Assembly: GCA_031216445.1 (NCBI GenBank)
Contig: CM062212.1
Coordinates: 5,187,501 to 5,251,500 of the forward strand
Direction: 5' to 3'
DNA length: 64,000 nt
From: Lateolabrax maculatus
Lineage: Eukaryota; Chordata; Actinopteri; Acropomatiformes; Lateolabracidae
A program made the position numbers and the translations under genes. Under the pieces are notes generated by a model. That model searched no databases. It worked only from the letters and a program-made list of their open reading frames with translations, and was not told where the DNA came from. This document shows, piece after piece, positions 14,201-26,200 of the stretch. Position 1 is the stretch's first letter. Every line of letters starts with the position of its first letter.

Positions 14201-17200
14201 GCTGCTGTCAAACCCTATCTCTATGGAGCAAACCGAGAGGAAGCATTTGATAAAAGGGGAAGGGCAGTCTCTGTGGCAGCAGGAAAACTATAGCATTGTT
14301 TTACCGCACAAAGGCCAATTTCTGGTAAATGCACATGTTGAAATGAGTAAAATCCCCTTCCAACGTATTGTAGAACAGGAAGCAACACTGTGATATACAG
14401 ACACAGCAGCGCCAGCATTATCACTGGCATCTACCAACTGTCTCCCTCAATTATCTGATTTGTTTAATTCTCCTAAGGCAGCACACTTCATTTGACAAAT
14501 GACAACAATATGCTGATGTTTAGAGATGCTAGACAGAGCAGCTGTACCTGGATGTCCCTGTATGTCAGCAGCAGGTTGATGACGATGTCGACTGAGAGGC
14601 ACTCCACGTTGTCCAGCCGCTGTTGGATGCGGTTCAGCTCGCCAGCCAGCTCCATGCCAGTGTACAGCTCCCGAGCCTTGCGGATCTCATTCAGAATCGT
14701 CTCACGGAAATACTGGCTGTGAGAGAAGAACATAAGAGTTCAAAAACCACCCAGTTTCTAAATGTTTACAGTAAGTACAGTGTGTAATAATGAGCCATAT
14801 ATTTTTACATTCAAGGTGGCATAAGATGATGTTTCCTGCCAAAGTTTACTCAAGATAAACAACGTCCACACAAAAATCCAATTAACGTTTAGTATCTCCT
14901 TGAGGGGCAATTAACATGATTGGAGTTTTAATTCCCCACCGATCATTCTCTAGTCACACAAGCTATTTTTTCTAAATTAATTTGGAAATATTTATAAATG
15001 TTGTTTAAATATTGCTTTGTACTTCCAGTAAAGTAATGAATTTGGAACAATAATTGCATTAAATATAAATCTATTTTCTGTTCTATTTTGTAGATTATTA
15101 CTGTGAGTCTTCTCTGATGTGCTCTTTAATATTCTTGAATACACATAAAATGATGAATAGAAACCCGTTCAAGTGTAAACATTCACAACTCCACATAGCT
15201 TTTATAAAACATATTTACATTTTCTGCTGAGCTGCCGAGGTTCTCTTCAAATGTTTAAATCGCTGTTACAGAAGAGGTCTCTGTGCCATGAGCAGAACAC
15301 ATTTAATCTGTATTTACTAGGTTATTAGAAATAGCTATTATATATAATAATCATGCTACTTCACACAATGTACAGAATTAATTCTAGTCAGATAAAGGTG
15401 ATGGCTGAGCTGTATGTTGGTTTTAGGAGACAAAAGCTTTATCAAAGAGCACGTTCTTCTTCGCTGCATGTAAAACCTGAGTCACTATTCCTGGAGCGGA
15501 GCTAGAACTAACTGGCTGCTGCATCGCCTGTTGGCAGGAAAGCCTAAAATAATACCCCAGCAACTGAGGCGGTGCAACTTTTATCTATTTATTTTTTCAT
15601 TTTTTCAAAATGTGGATGACCACGCAAGTCAAAGTTGAGTAATGCACAACATAAAAATAATTACAGCAAGTAAAAATAAGAAGAGTGGGATAATAAAACA
15701 AAGGCCTTTTCTGCTGAGTCACAGTGCGGATCAAACATGAACACCTGTGAGCATAATTGCAATAACAATAAAATGGCTTCATAGATCAAAATGCATTTAA
15801 ACAATAGTTTTTCTGTATAACTTTGGCTTTAAGATCTATGAAGAGACATTTTGTGCATTTCCCACATGGCCCTGTGATTAGAATATTACATTGCCTTCAG
15901 AGGAACTTCTTGTCAGCGGGAATAGCTTTAAATAGATTTTTTTCTTTTGCTTCCTCATCCTCAAACACATTGCTTTTCTCTCAGTGTTAAAGTGTTTCCT
16001 TCAACAGTTACAGTACCGGAAAGTTCATGGTCATTAACATTTTCATGACTGTCAGGAAATAACCTAACTGTATGCAGTTCTGCAAAGCCAAAATGCAGTA
16101 ACTACATATTTGTTCAAAAGTAAGTTATGGAAGAAAACACAAATTTAAATGTATTCAATTGCAGATTAATTTGTTATTAAGTTCAGTATAATGTTTCTGT
16201 AAATATTAACATTAGACAGACACTAACAAAACGGAGATACATACACGTTTTGTTAGTAGATACTGTGTTTCCCCCCATTTTTTAAGTCTTATTTACTTAA
16301 TCAACCTAAACTTGCACAAAATTAAGTCATTACAACATTTAACATCTGTTAAAAACTGATAGAAAACAGCAAAGATAGAAAACAGAGACAAAATGAAAAA
16401 TGCACAATGTGAAAATATCTGAAAATACACAAAAAATGTCCAGTCTTTGGTGCAATCCACCCATTGTCTTACACTTACTGGGAGTTTGCCTGTGACACTT
16501 TGAGCAGCTGGACGAAGCGGTCGATCAGCGGCATGCAGATGGGTCCCAACAGCATCTCGAAGCTGGGCTGCATCAACTCGGTCAGGCCCTTCATCAGGCT
16601 GCTCTCACAGCAGTACACCTTGTTGTGAGGCGTCACCATGTACGGGATGAAGGTGTAGTTGGCTGAGCATGTCTGTTGGTACGAGAGACACAGTTTTGGA
16701 AAATAGCTCTCAGAATATCTAAGCACCAGATGACTCTTTGTATGACATTGTGGGTTTGGTGTGAAAGAGGCGTCAGCAGTATTTTAGCCAAATGTGGGTG
16801 TATTATTTGGAAAATACAAGACTTGGAAATTAGATTAAATGTGACCCAAAAAAAAAAGGGATAAAACTACATTGAGTAGCATTTCATGAAATCTGTATTT
16901 AACTCTTCACCTTTTTGGTTTTGCTGTGCTTCAAAAATGAGAAACTTTAGTTGAAAGACATTCCCAGGAAAAAACAAACAATCAAAAAAGCAATGCGCCC
17001 ATCAGTGAGGACCAAAAACACACCTGCATTTACAGCTTATCGCCAAAGAGAAGGAAACGGAGATTGTTACCTTCAGTAAAGGATGTTAACATTTCTTCCG
17101 CCATTGATTATAATGCAACATAACAGTAGAAGACTAACAACATATTGTGTATCTATGGGCATACTGAGCTATCATATGTATTTATAACCAAACTTAGAGT

Positions 17201-20200
17201 TTAATGTATCATAAGCAGTTAAAAACATCCTTACAGTACAAAGTGCACATTTACATTAAATAGAAACCTTCATCATTCATCAATTACCTTATCTAAATTA
17301 TGTAGCAAACACTCTTTACCGCCGATTTTATAGACACTGAATAGTAAAACATTACATTGTATGGGGAGGAAGCAGACTGCCTGGAGGAAGTCTGAGCTGT
17401 TTCCCCTCTTTGAGACAGTTTCAGGTAATGACATGAGGCTTGAGCTCTGATCTGTCTACACAGACAATAGTGTTTTTATGTGGTGTAGTCACTGAACCAG
17501 TCTAAACAGGCAGCACGGAGAGATGTGCATCGGTGGTGGCAGTCCCATTAGGAGCTGCTTTCTTATAACCACTAACACTTAGAGCAGTGCACTTACAAAT
17601 TCCACTTATTCACGCAGCCTGGTGCTCATGAAAATCAAGGAGAAACAGAAGTCAGCTTTGCTCACCTAGTGCAAAGCTCTACCCTATTATTTTCTGCAGC
17701 TGTGGCATTCAGGAGTCATTTCTTTTCATGTCTGTTTCAGTTTAAGCTGCAGTTGTAGCACTAAAAGTGTTCTTCTTTATTTACTTAGCTCTAATTCCAG
17801 ACATCTGTGTTTTGTCTGGGGGTGGATTTCTGTATTCTGTATCTGTATTTGTTTTAACTTCACATTATTCTCCAGCAGCGGTCATGATGCTCCTGTTGCG
17901 GTGGCCTGCCACTGCTGAATAAACAAAGGAAAAACACGTGCGTGTGGTGTTTACAGGCAGCACAGAGAGAATGGGAGAGAGGCAGGAAATCCACTATTGA
18001 CATCCTCAAGAAACAGCCGAGATCTTTTCAAGGAGAGCTATTCCCGGAATGTCAGATGTGTGGTGAAACACAACATGAGAGTCTGAAGGCGGTTGGGCTG
18101 TTACCCAGCTGCATCCTGACGGCTTTAATATTCTATCATGGTTTCAGCTTTTCAGAAGCCTCTTTGAGAAAGCACACTGCTGCTGCTCTCACTGCCGAGA
18201 CAAAAAAAAAGGAAGTGAAAGGAAGGTGCGGCGTTGAAGCAATGAAAGCCATCCGCAGAGAACTACTTCCTCCTGTTGCAGTGGCGGTGCATGCCTTTCA
18301 AAAATAAACCGGTGACCCCTGTTTCTATAAGGTGTAACTAGACAGGTCGCAAATCCTGACGCTATATTTAGCTCCTCTGTGTGTGTGCGATTCATGCAGT
18401 CATATCATGCAGATCACATGACAGGCCAATGCATATTTCAGAGCGGCTGCAGCTCATTCGAGGTTAACCTCTGCCAGCCGCTTGCAGGTAACAACTTTCT
18501 GCTGAAGCACATGTGACAGCGCTGGCTCACGGGGAATCTGGTGAATGTGACTGAGAATGAGTCAGTTATTGGGGGAGTGAGTCATCTGGTTTGTTAGCCC
18601 TGACGACGGTCCATCTGTCCATTTGCAGTTACAGCAGGATAGTATTGAAGCTTGCATGCCCACTCACTCACCTTCACAGAGAGCTTCACCCCAACTCGAT
18701 GTTAGCACTTAATTTGCATGACTGTTCCAACAGTCATTAACTCATTGAGGAAGTAGTCTTGACTAATAACCACCCATGGTCTCCCCCACCCAGGCCTCAA
18801 GCTCTTTGCACCTTAGAGCTATAGTTAATGAACCTACACCAACATAGATGAGGCAATGTTCAAACAATCTCAGTAATTGGATATATACCAACAGATGCTA
18901 ATAACCTAGATTCCCACTCTCATGGTGGGTAGTTAAATAAGCTTAGTTAAATACAATTAACACATGCTTTTGCACCAGCAGAGGATAATCAGATTCATTT
19001 ACACCTGCAGATTGAATTTTAAATGACACAACTCAAATGCATTTGCATCAACACAGAAGGTACTATAGTTGTTTTTTGTCCTTTTTGTGTCTTTTTTTTT
19101 TACTCAAATTGCAAAGAATGCATTAAGGAGTGTATTTATCTGCTCTAACGTAAGTTGCAAATGTTATCATGCCTTACAAGCTGCAGTAGTAACCTAATGT
19201 TACTAACAAAGCAATTAACTAACTACATTATTTTGTGTGATTACAGACTGTATTTTAAACTGAAAAAGGTTTGGTTCTATGAAAATTGATCAAAACTGAT
19301 AGAAAAATATTGTTAACAATGGCACATGCAGCGAAAACAGCTACAATACCTTCAAAGGGATGCAAAATGTAAAAAAAAAAAAAAGATCAAAATCCCTGCA
19401 GACATTGCACTTGATGTGCACTTTTACCAGCACAGAGTGCTAATTAGGAACATATCCACCGGTGCAGAGGACAGTTAAGTGCCCTAATAGAAGCAAGAAA
19501 GAGAGAGAATAAAGACAGTGCGTGCACATAGAGGATATCAGTGAGCTCACACTCGTACCGTGAGTGATAATCAGCTCTCCTCACACCGTATGAGTCAGTG
19601 TCAGAGTTTGGTACGTTGCATGCAGCATAGGGCCTCCTCAGCGGCGCCAGAATGAGTTTTGAATTGGGGGGGATCCAGGTTTGGATGACTTAATAAAATA
19701 GTGAAGCTTACTAACTAAAATATGTCAACAAGCGTCAACAAGTGGTGAGTGTGTGAGGCCTTCTGCTGTGCACGGCACTCTTCTGAGAAACGCTTCTTGT
19801 GTGTTCTTACATTAGAAGCTGAGGTCTAGGGGTGGCCAACTCAAAAGGAGCTTCCTGGCTCCAGTAGATACAGCTATAGTAATACCTGGCTTAGACATTA
19901 TTACCATTGTATTACCATAACACCTCAAAGTGGGGGGACCAACAGTCTCGTTGTCCCCCCTATTCCGGTGCCAGTGGGCCTCTTCCTCCCACTCTGAAAA
20001 GCCACTCAGGAGAGCTAAGCAGCTCATCTCCCTCCTGAACGTGGCTGGATGGTGCTTCTGCCTTGGCCGCACTCTGAGTTAGTCGATTCTTGAATTAGTT
20101 GTGCAACAAAACAATTTTTATAAGTGATTACTCCGTATTTATCGAGCAACAATGCCAAACGTGCTACTTCCAAGTTCTCAAATGAGAGGATTTTCTGCTT

Positions 20201-23200
20201 TTCTCTGTTTTTATTGCTGTAAATTAAATTCTGTTGATATTTGGACTGTTGGATTGCCAAAACAAGCTATTTTAAGACACCACCATTGGCTCTGGGAAAC
20301 TGTGATGAATATTTTTCTCCATTTTGTGAATTTATTATTAAATGAATTGTTAATGAAAACAACTACTTCCCACTGATGTAGCAATAGTAGTAATTTGCTT
20401 TTTGGCACTATACCAGGGTTCATATATGGTTTATAATGACAACATTATTGGCTTCGTCCTCTAGATACTGTACTCAGCACATACTCGCAGCCACAAAATA
20501 GTAAAACAATTAACACTCAGTGGGTGAATTTAAATTCATTTTAGATTAAGTACAATGAGTAAAAAACAGGATTTCCGTAGCTCAAAGGCAGCAACTTATT
20601 TGAATGCTGCACTTTTTGCAAGTCTAATATATTCAAAAAGCTTGCGCCTTTTTATGCACATTGTGCCCATGCAGTCACTTTAACTCATGAAACAGCTGTC
20701 ATCTGGGAGAAAACATCTTGAAAATGGAAGAGATGGTTTCATTTTACTTTTTTCTGTGAAACCAAACGTTCATTACAGATTCTAAACAAAAGCGGGCTGC
20801 AAAAGAGAAAACCTTTATAACACCAAGAAGAGAAGCATAAGGTGTTAGACACTGTGCTCCCTGCACGTTGTAAAAAACATATTCTTTACACCACATAATA
20901 TGTGTGATGTGTGAGCAATGGGTGAGTAATGTGTGAAAGGCAAAGGCGAGGGAAAAAAAGATTGCTTTGTGTACTTACAGTGTTCTTCTGGCAAATTATC
21001 TCCTGAAAGACGAGAACAGAAAAATACATTTAGAGATTTAACAAGAACATTTTCTGCTAAGGGTAATTTTGTTTTGTACACCGGGTTACCAAATATAATA
21101 ATAAAATAAAATTCAATACATCATACCCGAGGCAGTCACATTTTATCAAAAGGACACTGACTTCTGGGTTGCTTGTGCAATAACTGATGAATGTTTCTGG
21201 TTAAAAGCTGTCACACTAAACCAAAGATCATGTAATAACAGTTGGTAGCAGTAATGTATTGTAAAAGGTAGAAATGCACAAAAAAAAAAAAAAACACCAC
21301 AAGCTGATGTAAACAATGTAGGTTTCATAATATTCAAGGAAGGTTTTGCAAATATTTTGAGGAAGGAAATGCATTCAACATGTCTGTTGGTCCTTAAGGC
21401 TCCACAGAGTATCTTTAACCAAGCATGATTTTCATTAGGGCTGAGTATAAAATGTATTAAAAGTACTGTGGGTACTTCATCATGCATGCTTCATCGTGCA
21501 CACTCTAATTTGTATTCATAAAAAAGAGGCGGGTTACACCCTGGACAGGTCGCCAGACAGTCACAGGGCTCTTTTAGTGTCATTACAAGTCACAAGTCCA
21601 AAACTCTGGTGACTGTGTAGCTTCACTTCCTGTGTGTCTGTTGAATTGTTGATAATAGAGTCTGAAACCACTCTTTGTGGAATCGGGGGCTGGTAGTGGT
21701 TTCTCTGGTACTTTCTGTAACTTAACGAGACACAATCCGACAATCACGCCCACCTCATGCAGTAGCTTAGTAAAGGGTGCAGAGCTTTGAAATTGGGAAA
21801 GGTTTGAACTTCTCTCTCAAGTCGCTTTCATTCTTGGTGTATACAACAGAGCGCAACACCGTGAATGCCTTTGATAAGACAATGTATTTCACTGTGCCTC
21901 GTTATCTGTTTGTACAATTCATCGAGCCTTGCTCTTCTCTATGACAGCAAGCTTTACGCTCAAGTGTGGGCATGCAAAACAGGTATAACCACTGTTGCCT
22001 TGAGACGTACAAACGAGTTGTTGGACGCACACTAAGGCACAAAGACACTTTGTTAGATATTCTGCCACTGAAGGGGTCAATCTATTTTACTGATCAAGTA
22101 AACAGTCTTTGCAGGCTTTAACCTGTCTTTAAAATGAGCTAATCGTCCTTGTTTTTACTTGGCATGATGCACATGCACCACAGATATCCTTCAACCGGAG
22201 ACACAGAAATGATTTTGGTGCCATTCCTCCTATCACACCCTAGATAAGGACACCAATGGGCTTGTATTTACATTTGCATCACACATATCTGCTGCTCACT
22301 GAGGAAGACAAGGTAATAATGGGTGACTGCACAAAATCAATACCACATTACTCTGTGTTTGTCATATCAATGCTGTGATGACCTTTATGCTGTGTTACAA
22401 TCTGAATCAGTAAGAGTTTTGTTCCCCTCATGCTGGCTGTGTTTCAAAATGAATAGAAATTTTGTCCTTATTTATTTCAGTGGTAAACTGTACTTGCCTG
22501 AACAGTGAGATTACTTTACTCTTGGAAAGAAGCATGACCAGCCTTGGTACAGTGAGTACACAAAGGCTTCTTCAGGGTCTTGGTGTACTCCTTAAATCTG
22601 ATGTTAAAACAGAACCCTTTGAAATAATTTAGCAGCCTGATAGAGATCAGAGGAAACCACCAGAGAGAAGTGGTCTTTTCAGGCAGCGTGAGGTGCAGTT
22701 AGCCGACCGCCCAGCCAGGCGGGCGGGCACCACGGCAGACCACAGGAAGGGAAAACTCCTATTAGGTACCAGTTTACATCGGGGCAGGAAAGAATGGCCC
22801 ACTTTTTTTTCTATAACTTAAAAGGCTGAGAACTCTAATTAGCTTTTTAGGTCGTGTTTATCGTGACTGTGGAGGCAAACCTCTCCTGGCTGTATACTGT
22901 AGTACTATATGTCGACTATACAGTGTGGTCTCTGGCTCAGGATCCCTGTCGCCATAAAAATCCTCCCACTAACCAAACTACCTACAATAAAGGCTTCAGT
23001 GTTCCTCTGCTGCAAGTCGCCTACAGCAGGAGTTTTTCAATGTGTTAAGGCTGGGCCTCAGACTGTGTGAACTACGTCTTGTCTGCTACACAGGAGCTAT
23101 AAGACTCGCACTGTTGTCATATGCTGACTCAGCCCGAAAACTGTCAGGGAGATTTTGGATTCCAGCCCATTAAAGTAACACCCTGACATTTTTATTTGAA

Positions 23201-26200
23201 CACAGTTTTGCTGCTCTCGCTGCAGATTGCTACAGTGCGGTAGCGATTCAACAGTCAGTACAGTATGAACTTTATCGCTGTGAACTCTCATTGTCTGGAA
23301 GCTCTTTCCTCAGTAAAGTTAGTTTATAGTTTTTGGGAAATTATGGAATAAATACATAAAAGCTAGTTGCAAAGATCACCTTCATGGACAAACACACGCA
23401 AAGTGCAAAACTCAACCACGGTATGCACTAAATGTATTATTCTAATAATAGAGAATGAGGGTGTTCTGGTGCTCTAGTGGTTAAGATGCACATAACTGCA
23501 ACATCCCTGGTTCGATTCTGACCTGGGACCTTAATAAACTATAAAATACTAATAGAAAATGTTAATTATATGACATGCTGTATATGATCGTTTCAATCCT
23601 GTGTCCTGCTTTGCATGAAAATATAGTAAATATATTTTATAATAAATACAGCAGTTCGTGATAAAATATCTTCCCATCTTTCAACGATGAGCAAACCTTT
23701 TAAAAAAACATCCTGGACCGACGCCTGGACCAAGAAGATCCACATGCTCTTTCATAAATGCATTTCCTTCCATCAAATTATTGATGCATTTCTGCCGCTG
23801 CCACCAAATTACATTCCTGTCAATCCCCTGTCCCCCCTGCTGCCTCCTAAATATAGCCTTTAATCACCACCCTTTTGAACCACAGTGATTGTTTGCTCGA
23901 TGTGTTAAAGTGATGAGGGCAGGATTGTCCTGTTTCTGTTCATGACCACAGCTTACCTGCAGAGACTGGAGGGAGTCGGAGTTAGTGTCGCAGTACAGGA
24001 TGATGTTGTTGGCCATGCTGAAGCTCTCTCTAACTCCCAGGTGGTAGAAGAGCGAGGGCTGGCGGAAGGCATCCGTCATCTCCACAACAGCTATGTCTGA
24101 TGGTGAGAGGTTAAGAGTCAGTCATTTGTTTCCTACCAGGCCCACGCATGAAAATACTTGCATATGAAGTCAGTGGAATTTGCACGATTTGAGGCGAATT
24201 GGCCCTTGTGTACAGGACAGTCAAGTTCTTCCACGCCAAACTGGGAAAACCATTTATTTATGGACCTCTTTGTGCGCGGGGGCATTGTCATTTGGAAACA
24301 GGAAAGCCCCTTCCCCAAACTGTTGGTACAAAGTGGTGGAACGAAGGGGCTTTTCAAACCATGAAAAACAGCCCAAAATCTAAAATATGCAGACAGCGGT
24401 ATCCACATACTATTGGCTGTATAGTGTATTCTGACCTTTTTAAAATGATCTTTGAATTTCACCATTTGTATGCTAAAAGTGATAAAAAACTATCCCAAAA
24501 TCTAGTTTTGTTTTGTTCCACAATAAATCCTTTCAAAAACCTGTAAGAACAGCTGTTACCTAAAAACAACAAAAACATCAGGAACAGGTTTTTGTGTGGA
24601 TTCAATGACATTTTAAAGTTGTTTTTGTAATCTGTTTTAGAATAAATTGAGGTTAATTGCTTCTCACACACAACTCGTCCACTCATTAAAGCAAGACAGA
24701 CTGGTCTTTATTGTTCTGGGAGAGAGAAAGACACAGCTCTGAGGTCAAAGGTTAATGGACGGATACAAAACCACATCATGCGTGTGTGTCAGTATTACAA
24801 ACTATAGGTTGTTACAGCAGCTTTTACTGCAACCTGTACATGATGAGCCTGTTGTCAGCTATAGATTCTCATGTCAGAGAGACAAGTGAAGCTAATTCAG
24901 AGGCACAGCCTTGAAAAACAGAACATTTCACTCCATGAAGGTGGAGTCACCCCCCCCTTTCAACTCTATCAGTGAATACAAATACACTCAATAACACACT
25001 GACTTCAGCTGGACTCAAGCAAATGATCTGGATCAATAGGTCAATAGGAGTAAGTATTGCCAAGTGTCACTCAAGCCAGCAGGGACTACAGCTTCTGGTG
25101 TAGGGGCGGAGAGTTCCCAGCCTTGAACCCAAAGTCCTGTGCTTATATAAGCATAACAGACTGCTGTGCAACCACAGAGCTCATGCATACAGAAGGTGTG
25201 CTGTTGAGCAGAACCATAAATGCCATGTGACCTTCCCAACAGCCTCCCTCAATTCAATCCCTCAATTCTTGCATTTGAATGGCAGTATGATGGGTATGTG
25301 GCATTAAACACACTCGTCAAGGTGTAGAAAAGGGATTCAGTGTTATGGAGGCCCACATATGAGGTGGGGTGGTACACGCTGTCCCTGAGGCCGCCTTGCG
25401 CCACTGATAACAACAAAAACAAATCAGCCCTGTGGCCGCGCTCCAGTAATGACAGAGGAGCTCAGACAGTCATAGAGATAACGCCGCACCCTGGTTTTTC
25501 ATCTGTTTCCAACTATCCACCGCTCTGTGTCAACAAACACATTACATGGAGCTTAAGAGAAGAGAATCTCTCATGCAACCGACCGAGTCTTTTACCCCTG
25601 ATGGCTCGTTTCGATCAAGCGCCCATTATATTCGGTGGACTACTACTGGAGGAAAGCACTAAAATATTCAGTCATCTTGAGTCAATGGGGCAATGTGAGC
25701 ACTTGGTCACACTGCAAGCAAGTCAGATGATAGGTTGCTCTATTCTTGCTCTTAGTGCAACAGTCTCTGATTGCCTCTGTGTATTGGTCTGAGGTGGTTT
25801 TGAACACCAGGATCATATTATTGTTGTTGACAGACATAAGAAACAGTGAAGCAATACATCGGGAGAGTAACAAGGAAGCAGGACAAGTGCAAAATAGACC
25901 AAATTCTTCCATAACTCTTTTTTGGCCGATGGTCGGAGAATGGTTCCATCCAGTTAATTGTATTTTTATGTTTTACTTTTATGTTCAAAATGGATCAAAT
26001 GACTATGTGTAATGGGAAAGCTCGTAGTGACGAACCCAACGAAAAATTATCACATTTCAGTTCTATGGAGCATTTTAGTGTCTAAATGCTTTGGTTTTCC
26101 GGCCTGCAACTTTACTGCTTTGATTGATTGTTATTTGGAACCAGAAGTGACGTCATTTGAACGCGAGTATAGCACTGCCTGTATCCTGATTGGCGGTCGC

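Larger units (their letters stand above)
16673..20978 (-). other. map3k5: map3k5 intron 3
   Basis: About 4.3 kb. It contains two AP-1 consensus sites 20 bp apart at 18558 and 18578, a third at 19591, and a family A repeat copy at 20146-20352. The rest is unremarkable. Confidence 0.85.
21003..23956 (-). other. map3k5: map3k5 intron 2
   Basis: About 3 kb. It contains a short fragment (21523-21573) of the dispersed repeat seen in full at 55665-55942, and a tRNA-derived SINE head at 23461-23532. The rest is unremarkable. Confidence 0.85.

Noticed and set aside
23461..23532. A tRNA gene
   Set aside because: A- and B-box-like sequences are present, but the arms do not pair into a full cloverleaf. 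A SINE head is the better explanation.
24158..24546. Plus-strand open frames of 67-115 codons near exon 2
   Set aside because: They are antisense to the decayed Tc1-like transposase, which explains the long frames on both strands.
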